Shown: positions 9,590-18,697, counted from the stretch's first letter. The stretch is 64,000 nucleotides of DNA from Odoribacter laneus YIT 12061 (GCF_000243215.1 NZ_JH594596.1:62001-126000), one strand, 5' to 3'. Translations and numbers: made by a program. The notes: generated by a model from the letters alone, not told the origin.

Positions 9590-10018
9590 TTATTCTTTTG
9601 GGGTACAGGGCAAATTGTATTTTACAAAATCTTGAATCAACGCGAATATGCCTTCCACAGACTCTTCCTTGTTACACCGTTTTTCCAACGGACACCAGTC
9701 CATGCCGCTTCTGTTTTTAATATGGGGGACAAGTGTTCCGAACGCTGTCATAAGATGATGTTTTTGAAGCAGAGACAGGGCAGAAAGACTGATGACATCG
9801 GCATGTAGCTGTTTGATCCCGCCTTTTATCATTAAGGCGGCAACAGCTTTCCCCACTACCTTGTCCGCTACAGTTGCACCTTCTAAAAAATGCGGACATC
9901 TGCATACCAGGTCGTATAGGTCGGCTATGCCTTTTTGATTGAAAACACGAGTTTCTTCTCCTTTGGAAATCACACAGGAGCACTGTTCTGTATGTAATAA
10001 TTCGATAATTTTATTCAT
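9590..10018 (-). CDS. DUF1893 protein
   Basis: 142 residues matching DUF1893: an N-terminal CSCVISKGEET and GIADLYDLV segment, then GATVADKVVGKAVAALMIKGG, the conserved core. The C-terminal half contains a CPLEKRCN pair of cysteines that could bind metal. The function of the family is not established; members are often found beside redox genes. It follows the aldo/keto reductase stop by one base, so the two are one transcript. Confidence 0.8.
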   Translation of the reverse strand: MNKIIELLHTEQCSCVISKGEETRVFNQKGIADLYDLVCRCPHFLEGATVADKVVGKAVAALMIKGGIKQLHADVISLSALSLLQKHHLMTAFGTLVPHIKNRSGMDWCPLEKRCNKEESVEGIFALIQDFVKYNLPCTPKE

Positions 10019-10019
10019 A

Positions 10020-11405
10020 TCACAAAGTGCCTTGTTTCAAATGTTCCACAAACCTGTCTATCCGGTGGAGTTCGCCCGGTATGTCGATATTTTGAGGGCA
10101 ATGATGCGCACATTGGCTGCAACCGATGCAATGGTTTGCCTGACGGAGGCGTGGCACGCTGCGGTCGTATCCCACAAGGAATGCTCTCCGAGCCTGACGA
10201 TAGTTTTCTGCCTGGCGGTCTTCTGGCATATTGCCTTCATTAACACATTTGTTGTAATGCAGCAGTATAGACGGTATGTCTATACCATAGGGACATGGCA
10301 TGCAATACTTACAGTCGTTACAGGGAATGGTAGGATACTGCATCATCAGGTCTGCCGTGTCGTAAAGGAATTGAGTTTCCTCATCCGTAAGAGGTTGTAA
10401 AGGACAAAAGCTGTGCAGGTTGTCCTGTAGGTGTTCCATATAGGTCATGCCGCTCAGTACGGTAAGTACATTAGGAAAGGTTCCGGCAAAACGGAATGCC
10501 CATGAGGCGACACTCCTGTCCGGCTCACGTTGTTTCAGGCGGGCTACGATATGGTCGTGCACCTTGGAAAGCCTTCCTCCCAATAGGGGTTCCATGATAA
10601 TGGCCGGAATGTTCCGTTTGGCCAATTCACCGTAGAGGTATTCTGCGTTTGTGTTACGGGGATTGGTTTCTTTAGCGTGCCGCCAGTCCAGGTAATTCAT
10701 TTGAATCTGTACGAAATCCCATTTATATTCGTCCTGTTTGGAAAGCAGGTAATCAAAAACCTGGATGTCTCCATGATAGGAAAAACCAAGGTTACGTATG
10801 CGTCCTGCACGGCGTTCCTTCAACAGAAAATCCAGTACTCCGTTGTCGATGTAGCGGGAATGAAGCGCGGCCATTCCGTCATCGCCCATACCCACACCGT
10901 GCAGCAGCAGATAGTCGAGGTAGTCTGTTTGCAATTCCTTGAATGAATTACGGTACATGGCGATAGATGCATCGCGGCTCCAGGTGGAGGGCGCGAAGTT
11001 TGACAATTTCGTGGCTATGAAATAATGGTTGCGGGGATGGCGTGCGAGAGCTGTTCCCGTGGCACGTTCCGAACGCCCCTTACAATAGGCGGGGGAGGTA
11101 TCGAAATAGTTCACGCCGTGCGCCAGTGCATGGTCGACCAGCGCATTGATTGTTTCCTGATCCATCGGCTCGTCACCTCCGGGAAGGGTCGGCCAGCGCA
11201 TACAGCCATAGCCGAGGAGGGATACCTTGTCGCCGGTCGTAGGATTTGTACGATAAGTCATTTCGCCTAAGGTTGTTTGCGTTGCTGTGCCCTCGGATAC
11301 TTTCCGGTCGTTGCAAGCGGTCAACCCGGCAGTAACCAGCCCCGCGCTTCCCGCTATTTTGAAAAAGTCGCGGCGGGATATTTCTTTTTTCGTATGATGT
11401 TCCAT
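10020..11405 (-). CDS. Tat-exported aldo/keto reductase with 4Fe-4S domain
   Basis: 461 residues. The N-terminal KKEISRRDFFKIAGSAGLV is a twin-arginine signal followed by a Cys (LTAC), so the mature protein may also be lipidated. Residues about 55-350 are an aldo/keto reductase barrel (GYGCMRWP, NYFDTSPAYCKGRSE, DYLLLH). The C-terminus has CNDCKYCMPCPYGIDIP and CIGCSQCAHHCPQNIDIP, two ferredoxin-like clusters. This architecture is known as Fe-S aldo/keto reductase in anaerobes. It lies 21 bases downstream of the NapHG-like gene, which may feed it electrons at the membrane. Confidence 0.92.
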   Translation of the reverse strand: MEHHTKKEISRRDFFKIAGSAGLVTAGLTACNDRKVSEGTATQTTLGEMTYRTNPTTGDKVSLLGYGCMRWPTLPGGDEPMDQETINALVDHALAHGVNYFDTSPAYCKGRSERATGTALARHPRNHYFIATKLSNFAPSTWSRDASIAMYRNSFKELQTDYLDYLLLHGVGMGDDGMAALHSRYIDNGVLDFLLKERRAGRIRNLGFSYHGDIQVFDYLLSKQDEYKWDFVQIQMNYLDWRHAKETNPRNTNAEYLYGELAKRNIPAIIMEPLLGGRLSKVHDHIVARLKQREPDRSVASWAFRFAGTFPNVLTVLSGMTYMEHLQDNLHSFCPLQPLTDEETQFLYDTADLMMQYPTIPCNDCKYCMPCPYGIDIPSILLHYNKCVNEGNMPEDRQAENYRQARRAFLVGYDRSVPRLRQANHCIGCSQCAHHCPQNIDIPGELHRIDRFVEHLKQGTL

Positions 11406-11426
11406 ATCTTGAATACGTTGTTTGAT

Positions 11427-12935
11427 TTATACAGTACGATGCACTTCATGACCTTCCACGTAGATGGCACTGAACGGACGTGCCGGACACAGGTTTTCAC
11501 AAGCTCCGCAGCCGATGCAGCGTTCAGTGTCTACCACTGGAATCTGAGGAGAGTCGGGATTGGCAGCATCCGAAACCACCATCCGTATAGCTCCCGTAGG
11601 ACAATGGCGGGCACAATTACCGCACTCTACTCCATCGGTCAGCGGGATGCAGTTTTTGCGTACCCACACGGCATGGCCTATCTGTATGGCAGATTTGTCG
11701 GCAATGGTAAGGGGACTGATGGCTCCCGTCGGGCAGACACTTGCACACTTATTGCATTCCGGGCGGCAATAACCACGTTCATAGCTCATCTCAGGCTGCA
11801 TCAGTTTCATCAAGTCCGTTGACGGGCGTAATACACTGTTAGGACAGACCGACACACAAAGCTGGCAGGCCGTACAATGTTGTGCGAAGTTGCGTGCACT
11901 TTGGGCGCCCGGGGGCACAATGGCAGTTTTACGGTCAGGGATCTTCTTGTCCTCGATTACCGCCAGTCCCCCATCCACTTTCTTCTCCTGCGCTTTCAAT
12001 GTGGCAGTACCTACGATCAAAGCCGTTGCGGATAGAAAGGAACGGCGGGCAGCATCAATCTGTTTTTGATCGGGATTCTGCGGTCTTTCAGAGAGAGAAG
12101 CTGCTTTTTTCTTGCTGCGCATCCGATAGTGAATCGCTCCGTGTTTGCATACGTCTATGCAATCCATACAGGCGACGCAACGGCTGTAGTCTATCCTGTG
12201 ATTCGAATAGTCAATGCACGCCGCCTTACATTTTCGGGTACATAAGCTGCAATTCTTGCATTTCTCCGTATCGATGACCGGTTTCATTAAAGAAAAACGC
12301 GAAAGGAAACCGAGCACCGTGCCTACCGGGCAGACGGTATTGCAATATGTCCTACCGTTCCTCCAGGCTAATACAGCTATGATAATGAAGGTAATTGCCG
12401 CAATGACAAATGTAGGCAAGCTGCGCATCCATACCTCAGTTTCGTAGAAAGCATAGCTATCCGCACGTTCCGCCAGATAAGCCAGTCCGTTGTTCCCCCC
12501 TTGGTAGATTGGGGCAAAAAGGTTCTGCACGATGCGTCCGTATGAGCTGTATGGTGACAGTAAGGCGACTAATGAGCCGATTCCCGCGACTATTGCAAGG
12601 ACGAACACTACGAGCACACCATAGCGCAACACTTTCTTTTCTGGTGAATAGGAGAAACGGAATTTCTTTTTCTTTCGCGTTCCGCTTATCCGAGACACAA
12701 TGTCCTGCATTACCCCCAACGGACAAATAACAGAGCAGTAGATGCGCCCAAAGAGGAACGTCAATACCACAAGCAGGAGAATTACCCCTACATTCAGAGC
12801 CAGCACCGCTGGCAGGAATTGAATTTTAGCCGTCCATCCAAGCCACCAATGGACTGTTCCGGTGAAGTCAAGGAACAGTAAGGTGATGGCCGTAAAAAAG
12901 AGGACGGCAAGTGTTTGTCTGATTTTACGCAACAT
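11427..12935 (-). CDS. NapH-NapG-like membrane polyferredoxin fusion
   Basis: 502 residues. Residues 1-205 carry four membrane segments and the CSVICPLG and CNTVCPVG motifs of NapH/RnfH-type quinol oxidoreductase subunits. Two ferredoxin motifs follow (CKNCSLCTRKCKAAC, CVACMDCIDVC). At residues 297-316 there is an internal twin-arginine-like segment, RRSFLSATALIVG, and then four more cluster motifs (CTACQLCVSVCP, CNKCASVCP, CGNCARHCP, CIGCGACENLCP) as in NapG. I infer a quinol-to-periplasm electron conduit for the exported reductases next to it. The fused internal Tat-like segment is notable. Confidence 0.88.
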   Translation of the reverse strand: MLRKIRQTLAVLFFTAITLLFLDFTGTVHWWLGWTAKIQFLPAVLALNVGVILLLVVLTFLFGRIYCSVICPLGVMQDIVSRISGTRKKKKFRFSYSPEKKVLRYGVLVVFVLAIVAGIGSLVALLSPYSSYGRIVQNLFAPIYQGGNNGLAYLAERADSYAFYETEVWMRSLPTFVIAAITFIIIAVLAWRNGRTYCNTVCPVGTVLGFLSRFSLMKPVIDTEKCKNCSLCTRKCKAACIDYSNHRIDYSRCVACMDCIDVCKHGAIHYRMRSKKKAASLSERPQNPDQKQIDAARRSFLSATALIVGTATLKAQEKKVDGGLAVIEDKKIPDRKTAIVPPGAQSARNFAQHCTACQLCVSVCPNSVLRPSTDLMKLMQPEMSYERGYCRPECNKCASVCPTGAISPLTIADKSAIQIGHAVWVRKNCIPLTDGVECGNCARHCPTGAIRMVVSDAANPDSPQIPVVDTERCIGCGACENLCPARPFSAIYVEGHEVHRTV

Positions 12936-12941
12936 ACTATT

Positions 12942-13274
12942 TTATAATTTAGTTCTCAATAGGTTAATCCATTCATTTAACTCCTTTACCTCGATACCGA
13001 GCGGCTTCAATTCCGGTTTACAACCGCGTTTTACCTCTTCCTGCCCCTGGTTGACCACCTCGTTGTCATTCTTGGAGTAAGATTTCACTGGCTCCAGGCA
13101 AACTAAACCACCGCCGATGGTCTGCTGTATTTTTTCAGTGATCCGTTTCGTATTTCCTGCTGTGTAGGAAAAACAGACAATCAAAGTTTTGCTGGTATTT
13201 TTGTATTCCCGAGCCATGAGAAATGAAGCATTTAAAAAAGCCGCTACTCCTCCGATAAGGATTTTAGTATTCAT
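12942..13274 (-). pseudogene. C-terminally truncated flavodoxin-like gene
   Basis: 110 codons: a short hydrophobic N-terminus, then TLIVCFSYTAGNTKRI, a flavodoxin FMN loop, and YSKNDNEVVNQGQEE typical of the flavodoxin_4 group. The homologous region stops at about residue 90 (PLGIEVKE), where relatives continue with the GTPTWW loop and C-terminal half. Here the frame ends in an unrelated 18-residue tail and a TAA seven bases before the NapHG-like gene. The protein cannot hold FMN as relatives do, so I call it a remnant. Confidence 0.7.
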
Positions 13275-13498
13275 CCTGTTCTTCCGTCATCGGTATGGTG
13301 TGATTGAAGCGAAAAATCAGTTTGGCCTGTTCCTTCGTCCGCTCCAAATCTTGTGTATTTTGATTGGAACAATCGATCCTAATTTCTTTCCTCATAATTG
13401 CTATCTGTATGCTTATAATTAGATTATCCAGAGTATTGCAAAGGTAAAGGTCCGTCCGAGATCTGTTTTTATACATATTGCGGATTGTCTTATCAATA

Positions 13499-14116
13499 TT
13501 ACCGTTTCTCAGATACTCCAAGCCAGATGTCTACAGATTGTTTTGCCTTGTCCCGGGAATTTTGTGCGACAGATCCTTTGATAGCCAGCCCTTTTTCTAC
13601 CGTAGCCCCTTTACACGCCTGACGAATTTTTTCCTCAGTACCGCTCAACCCGCTGCCTTCATGCGTGCAAAAGGGAATAACGGTTTTGCCTTTCCAGTCA
13701 TGTTTCTCAATGAAGGTGTAAACAGCCATCGGCATGTCGCCCCACCAATTGGGATACCCGAGGTACACCACATCATATTCTTCGACTTTTACATCGCCCT
13801 TTATTTCAGGACGTGCGCCGGATTCCTTTTCCTGTTTTGCCTGTTTCACGCATGGCATGTATTCTGCCGGATAAGGTTTTACCGTGACGATGTGGAAGAG
13901 TTCGCCATGGGTCTTTTGGGCAATCATTTCCGCCACGATGTGCGTGTTCCCTTTCTCGATATGACCTACATTATAATTCTCATCGGCTCTCGAAAAGAAA
14001 GCCACCAATACTTTTTTATTCTCCATATTCTTTTTTATTTTATTGTTGCTCTGAGCATACGTCATTGGGCACAAACTTATCAGCAATGCCCCGATGATCA
14101 ATGCGATTGTTTTCAT
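13499..14116 (-). CDS. Flavodoxin-like protein with signal peptide
   Basis: 205 residues. The signal peptide (LIIGALLISLCPMTYAQ) is cleaved near residue 22. The mature part is flavodoxin_4-like: KVLVAFFSRADENYNVG, VVYLGYPNWWGDMPMAVYTF, KTVIPFCTHEGSGLSGTE. It is a paralogue of the protein at 8795-9475. An internal ATG at MENKKVLVAFF would give a cytoplasmic form, but the signal-peptide start is preferred because the exported design recurs in the cluster. Confidence 0.85.
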   Translation of the reverse strand: MKTIALIIGALLISLCPMTYAQSNNKIKKNMENKKVLVAFFSRADENYNVGHIEKGNTHIVAEMIAQKTHGELFHIVTVKPYPAEYMPCVKQAKQEKESGARPEIKGDVKVEEYDVVYLGYPNWWGDMPMAVYTFIEKHDWKGKTVIPFCTHEGSGLSGTEEKIRQACKGATVEKGLAIKGSVAQNSRDKAKQSVDIWLGVSEKR

Positions 14117-14222
14117 TTCATTATATATTTGCGAAGTTTTTTATTTTAAACTATTGGTTACAATAACCGCTGCGCCTCGGCATAGTCTCGGACAAGTTCG
14201 ACCTCTGTACTCGGTCTGTAGT

Positions 14223-14963
14223 TTATTTTAGGTTACCCATACCCATGAGGTAACGGAACTTTACCTTTCCCTCCAGTACGTTCCGATAAGCTTTATCGAT
14301 TTCCTCTATGTCCCAATCCGCCGAAACCACCGAAACCGGCAATGCCGACCTTGTCGCCTTGCTTCACCCCGGCCTGCATGATAGGTGAATAGGAGGTGAT
14401 TCCGGCACAAAGTAACGGTGCTACTTTGGTGATGTCTGCATTTTCGGGTACTTTTATAGCGAAATCTTCAGCTACAACATAGGTGTCGGAATATCCTCCC
14501 TGTGTGTGTTCGTTGCCATTGAAGTAATCAATGCCGTGATAGGTCATTATAGCCCCCTTCTCGCAATACTGTTCCAAGTCGTGTTCACAAGCATCACAGT
14601 GGCGGCACGAACCGATCATGCAGCCGATACCGGCAGAGTCACCTAACTTGAATTTCCTGATGTTCTTACCGACGGCAACCGCACGTCCCGCGATTTCGTG
14701 TCCGGGAACCCTGGGATACTCCTCCGCCCCCAGTCGGCAAATACATGGTGCAGATCACTGTGACAGATTCCCGCATAAAGGATTTCAATCTGAATATCGT
14801 TGTCACCAACCGCGTGACGACTGAAAGTGTAGGGCTGAAAATGCCCTTTCTCTTCAAAAACGGCGAATCCTTTGGCAGAGATACGATCGCTGTTGTCCTG
14901 TGCAAAAGTATTATTCATTGTCATAAAAGTTAATGCTGTTGTTAAAGCCAAACTTATTTTCAT
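14223..14963 (-). pseudogene. Zinc alcohol dehydrogenase pseudogene with signal peptide
   Basis: The start encodes a signal peptide (LALTTALTFMTMNNTFAQ) and an alcohol dehydrogenase N-terminus (ILYAGICHSDLHHVFADWG). The frame is lost near 14,700, then continues in another frame as HEIAGRAVAVGKNI and GCMIGSCRHCDACE with the structural zinc cysteines. After GIAGFGGFGGLGH an internal deletion removes the rest of the nucleotide-binding and C-terminal domains, and the authentic tail (EIDKAYRNVLEGKVKFRY, stop at 14,223-14,225) follows directly. Three lesions make it non-functional. Relatives are cytoplasmic; the signal peptide is the odd part. Confidence 0.85.
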
Positions 14964-15120
14964 ACTGTTACTTTTATATGTATTTTGTTACTGCAAAAAT
15001 ACCGAGATGCATTGGGTTAAGAGGTATACAGATTACGGATTGATTTACCAAAATTACGTTTTATTATCTTTCAATCATTCAAACTGTTGCATACGTTGTA
15101 TCTGCCTTTGTACAAATATA

Positions 15121-15973
15121 TTATCGGCCTATACTTTGCCGGACCTTTCGGTTCGCCCGTTCAGCGGGTATTTGGTTGACAGTTTTTCCCAGCAACAAGA
15201 ACCGGCTTTTTAAAGATGTTTTATCTCTCATTTGCCAGCGGATAATGATCTGGGCAGCTGTCTTGCCGTGAGCTTTGGCGATACGGTTGATGATCGGATC
15301 ACGCAACAATTCTCCGTTGCTTGCCCTGCCACCGAGCGGATGCCAGCATTCCAATATGCTTCCCAGTTCTTTCAGCTTTTCCTGCCAATAGGCACGCTGG
15401 GCATAGGGATGACACTCTATCTGCATTGCATCGGGCTTCTGTCGCATGGTTGCAATAAACGAATCAAACAGTTCATCCTTGTAATCGAAATTGCTGATGC
15501 CAATGGCACGCACCTTTCCTTTTTCCACGGCTTTCTCCAACTCTTTCCATATACCCGCGTAATCGCCTACAGGCTGGTGGAGGTATACCATGTCGAGGTA
15601 ATCTAAACCGAAACGTTCGAGCATCCGGTCAATGGCGGCCAGTATTTTGCCTTTGCCGTATTCGTTTGGCCATAACTTCGAGGTGATCCAGCTCTTTTTC
15701 CGGGGAACTTCGCTTTCCCTGATGGCTTTCCCCACACTACGCTCGTTCCGATAGGCGTAGGCCGGGTAGAAGTGCCGGTAGCCGCTACGCAAGGCGACAC
15801 GCACCGAATTGTATATCACCTTACCGTCAGGTATTATAAATAGTCCCAGACCGAACTGAGGCATTTTCGCGCCGTTGTTTAATTGCAGTAATTGGACTTG
15901 CTGCTGTGATTTCCAACAGTTTATTCTCTTGTGCTTGAACCGTAGCGGCACATACGGCGAGCATGCCTGTCAT
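15121..15973 (-). pseudogene. Frameshifted aldo/keto reductase with signal peptide remnant
   Basis: A signal-peptide-like start (MTGMLAVCAATVQAQENK, ATG at 15,971-15,973) is out of frame with the enzyme, which begins at QLNNGAKMPQFGLG near 15,880. The aldo/keto reductase core is good: YRHFYPAYAYRNE with the catalytic Tyr, KLWPNEYGK with Lys context, DYLDMVYLHQP and GISNFDY. The C-terminus changes character after RWQM and ends in a basic stretch unrelated to the family. The cluster's second aldo/keto reductase therefore has at least one frameshift near each end. Confidence 0.75.
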
Positions 15974-16168
15974 TGCCAATTTGCAGAATATTTTCTTCCT
16001 ATGTTCTTTTGTCCTTTTAATTACAATTCTTTCTTGTCGTTGGATTCCACATTCGTCACAACACAGTCACTCAAGTTTTTGAGTATTTCTGCAATACTGG
16101 ACAATACGACAGATTCTTCGGCAGCAGAGATCTGTTTGACTCTGTAATGCAGAAAATGGTAATCCAAT

Positions 16169-16492
16169 ATGTGTGTAGTTTATCATTTTGAAAAGATTAA
16201 TTTTGGTCTCGATTCACCATTAAGTGTTTCAGTAGTCAAAGATAGAAATGCGTCGGATTACGGGAATATAATTCAGTTCTTCAATATTAATGGCAAACAT
16301 ATCCCTGTTGAAAAGATTAGAAACTTATGGCGGTTTATACATGACATGAATAAAGACTCTGACTGTGAGGTGGCAACGTATTTTATAGGGAAGAATTATC
16401 GTTGGCTCGGATTCTTTGATGAAACTGATGATGAGATAAAAGAGGGAATGTTGTTATTTGTTCAAAATTTCCAATCATTGGCTGCATCGTAG
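16169..16492 (+). CDS. Hypothetical 107-residue protein
   Basis: A 107-codon frame starting at ATG 16,169. The product is acidic, rich in aromatic residues, with no signal or membrane segment. I do not recognise a family. It lies between the broken redox genes and the first mnmE-like attachment repeat, so it is probably the last gene before the island. No clear ribosome-binding site is visible, and the chance that it is spurious is real. Confidence 0.4.
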   Translation: MCVVYHFEKINFGLDSPLSVSVVKDRNASDYGNIIQFFNINGKHIPVEKIRNLWRFIHDMNKDSDCEVATYFIGKNYRWLGFFDETDDEIKEGMLLFVQNFQSLAAS

Positions 16493-16606
16493 GTAATAAA
16501 GAGATTGAATAATTTCTCCAAGAAAAGTCTTGTACAGGTCGGTGAATTATGACTAGCGTTAGTGCTCTCACAATCCAGAATTCCAATCTACTCAGAATTC
16601 GAAAAG

Positions 16607-16662
16607 ATAGTTGAGGATATATGCTAATCGTTGGTAATCAATACCTATTTTTTCGATACAAC
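16607..16662. repeat. mnmE-type attachment site copy A
   Basis: The 34 bases 16,607-16,640 match 19,883-19,916 at 32 positions in the same orientation; the core CTAATCGTTGGTAATCA (16,624-16,640) also occurs intact just past the mnmE stop (51,788-51,804). To the right of the core, read on the minus strand, the bases encode a worn C-I-E-K, matching the C-I-G-K end of MnmE. I read it as the outermost attachment site of the island. Short direct repeats of TCGATACAAC follow at 16,653 and 16,702. Confidence 0.8.
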
Positions 16663-16944
16663 ATATTTATATTACTGATTATCAGTGACAATTCATTTTA
16701 ATCGATACAACCTCTGTTTTTACAAATACACAGAATTTAGTGACAAATGCAAATTGTTGTATTTCACTGTTTTGCATATACGTGTTGTACCGCTTTCTTT
16801 CAGCCGTTTTGCGAAATATCCGCTATCAGATACAATATATTGAATGATAGGACATTTCCGCATGGATGTTACAGAACGCTTGATGAATACAAAAGTAGTG
16901 TTTTTATTGGAATTGCACTACTTTAAGGCTCAGAATCTTCTTAT

Positions 16945-17047
16945 ATTATACCCTATTTGATATAATTCTATCTAAATCAATTAAATTATACCTTTTCTGA
17001 TATAATAGTTGATTTTTGTATTAACTTTGTACCCGAAATGATATAAT
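16945..17047 (+). promoter_or_regulatory. Three HipB-type operator palindromes
   Basis: Three copies of a palindrome with a 6-base spacer, ATTATACC-N6-GATATAAT, lie at 16,945-16,966, 16,985-17,006 and 17,026-17,047. The first two have identical arms; the left arm of the third is TTTGTACC. Spacing is 40 and 41 bases, so all face nearly the same side of the helix. The third overlaps the -7 box and ends 10 bases before the hipB ATG. E. coli HipB also binds several spaced palindromes, which supports autorepression here. Confidence 0.8.
17022..17029 (+). promoter_or_regulatory. -7 box of the hip operon
   Basis: TAACTTTG fits the TAnnTTTG consensus, sits 28 bases before the hipB ATG and is overlapped by the third operator, so HipB binding would block it. 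Confidence 0.5.
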
Positions 17048-17057
17048 AAGAAGGCTT

Positions 17058-17264
17058 ATGAATAATTTGTCCGCTACAGTCAAGAGGTTGCGAAAGCAGT
17101 ATAATTTGACGCAAGAAGAACTTTCGTTGAAGTCCGGTGTGGGGCTTCGCTTTGTTCGTGACCTTGAACAAGGAAAAGGAACATTGCGCCTTGATAAGGT
17201 GAATCAGCTTCTTGATTTCTTTAATTATGAAATGATTGCCACTTCGAAAACAAATAATCAATGA
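17058..17264 (+). CDS. hipB: HipB-type XRE antitoxin/repressor
   Basis: 68 residues forming one XRE helix-turn-helix: LRKQYNLTQEELSLKSGVGLRFVRDLEQGK. The short C-terminal tail resembles HipB-like partners of HipA/HipT kinases. It is predicted to bind the three palindromes just upstream and repress its own operon. Its stop overlaps the ATG of the next gene by four bases (ATGA), which couples the two. Confidence 0.88.
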   Translation: MNNLSATVKRLRKQYNLTQEELSLKSGVGLRFVRDLEQGKGTLRLDKVNQLLDFFNYEMIATSKTNNQ

Positions 17265-17599
17265 GACAAGCCCATATATTTTACAAAGACCAATTGGCCG
17301 GGATTTTGACTGAGAACGATGCTGGGTATGAGTTCCGCTATTTTTTGGAGTATCTTTCTATGGAAACGGCAAGGGCTGTTAGTTTGACATTACCTTTGCA
17401 AGAAGAAGCATATACAAGTCCTGTGTTGTTTCCTTTTTTCGATGGTCTGATTCCTTAAGGATGGTTGCTGGATGTGGTATTGCGGAATACAGACATCAGC
17501 ATACTCGACCGAATATCTTTGTTGCTGACCTGTTGTAAGGATTGTATAGGTGCAGTAAGTGTTGTCCCTATTGAAGAAAAGGAGGAAAACCATGTGTAA
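17261..17599 (+). pseudogene. HipS-like (HipA N-terminal subdomain) gene with a nonsense codon
   Basis: The frame encodes the N-terminal HipA subdomain (VFYKDQLAGILTE-like start, YRYFL-type core, then SLTLPLQEEAY and FPFFDGLIP). A TAA at 17,456-17,458 replaces the glutamate expected in the conserved LIPEGW motif. The frame stays open behind it (GWLLDVVLRNTDISILDR) to a TAA at 17,597-17,599. In three-gene HipBST systems this subdomain is a separate protein, HipS, which acts as antitoxin. Here only 65 residues would be made unless the stop is read through or is a sequence error. Confidence 0.8.
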
Positions 17600-18545
17600 C
17601 TGCTTATATTGCTATCGTCCGCTCTTAAAGGGAGAAAAGGATATGCATCCAGCTTGTATCAAGAAGTTCTTTGGAACAACGACATTGCCTGTTCTTGATT
17701 ATACGACAGAGCAACTTGACCAACTTGCCCTGCAAATCATTCAAGACCAAACATCTTTAACAGGTGTGCAGCCAAAGCTATCGTTGCATTTGAATGAACA
17801 TGAGGGCAGCAAGCGATTGACTATTGTCGGACTTTGGGGTAGTTACATTTGTAAGCCGCAGACCTTGCAATATGAAATGATGCCTGAGATAGAGGATTTG
17901 ACCATGCAACTTGCAGAGGTAGCACGTATTGATGTGGTTCCTCACACGTTGATGCGGATGGCGGATAATACGCTTTGCTATCTTACCCGTCGAATAGACA
18001 GAACTCCTACCGGAGAGAAGATTGCGATGGAAGATATGTGTCAGCTGACCGAAAGACAAACGGAGCATAAATATAAGAGTAGTTATGAGCGTATCGGTAA
18101 GGCGGTTTTGAAATACTCGTCTTTGCCCAAAATGGATGTGACCAATTTTTTTGAGTTGGTGCTTTTCTCTTGGTTGACAGGGAACAACGATATGCACTTG
18201 AAAAATTTCTCTTTATACGAAGCGTCGGATAACACAATACGTTTGACTCCGGCTTACGACTTGCTGAATGCGGCTATCATCAATCCTAAAGATGATGAAG
18301 AGTTGGCTTTGACTCTGAATGGACAGAAAAAGAAATTACAAAGAGCGGATTTTATTAAATCAGCCGAAAATCTTGGTATTGAGAGGGTGGTTATAGAACG
18401 TCTGATTAATAAGTATATCAAACTATTGCCTAATTTAGAAGCCGCCATTCAAAACTCTTTCCTAAATATTGAACTAAAAGAAAAGTATGTTGAATTATTA
18501 AGAGAACGGCTTGGTAGACTTTCACAGAAAACTATAAAACAGTAA
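17592..18545 (+). CDS. HipT/HipA-like serine/threonine kinase toxin
   Basis: 317 residues from ATG 17,592, preceded by GGAGGAAA and overlapping the HipS-like frame by eight bases. The kinase has a zinc-finger-like start (CNCLYCYRPL), the Gly-rich loop SLTGVQPKLSLHL, the catalytic NNDMHLKNFSL (Asp and Asn as in the HipA HGKN loop) and the metal-binding PAYDLL. HipA/HipT kinases phosphorylate aminoacyl-tRNA synthetases and stop growth. The split arrangement (N-subdomain separate) matches HipBST-like modules. All key residues are present, so it looks active while its small partner is truncated. Confidence 0.9.
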   Translation: MCNCLYCYRPLLKGEKDMHPACIKKFFGTTTLPVLDYTTEQLDQLALQIIQDQTSLTGVQPKLSLHLNEHEGSKRLTIVGLWGSYICKPQTLQYEMMPEIEDLTMQLAEVARIDVVPHTLMRMADNTLCYLTRRIDRTPTGEKIAMEDMCQLTERQTEHKYKSSYERIGKAVLKYSSLPKMDVTNFFELVLFSWLTGNNDMHLKNFSLYEASDNTIRLTPAYDLLNAAIINPKDDEELALTLNGQKKKLQRADFIKSAENLGIERVVIERLINKYIKLLPNLEAAIQNSFLNIELKEKYVELLRERLGRLSQKTIKQ

Positions 18546-18697
18546 AATTTTGAATAGTAAAACATACGCAATATATTTATCTGTTCAAAATATTACTGTC
18601 TATGACTGAATAATATTTATAAAGCATTATACTATGGATACATTAAGTCTCAAAAAAGTAACATCATTGTTCATCCTAACTTTAATAGAAAGAGACG

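Noticed and set aside
13264-13395. 43-codon minus-strand frame overlapping the start of the truncated flavodoxin gene
   Set aside because: No family match, weak start context; probably chance.
13478-14149. Plus-strand 223-codon frame
   Set aside because: Lies antisense to the flavodoxin gene at 13,499-14,116 and has shadow-like composition.
16021-16152. Minus-strand 43-codon frame ending KKEL, coding-like composition
   Set aside because: No start codon and no recognisable family; may be the end of a lost gene but cannot be supported.
16653-16711. Two TCGATACAAC repeats considered a second attachment site
   Set aside because: Only 10 bases and no partner elsewhere; mentioned only as context for copy A.
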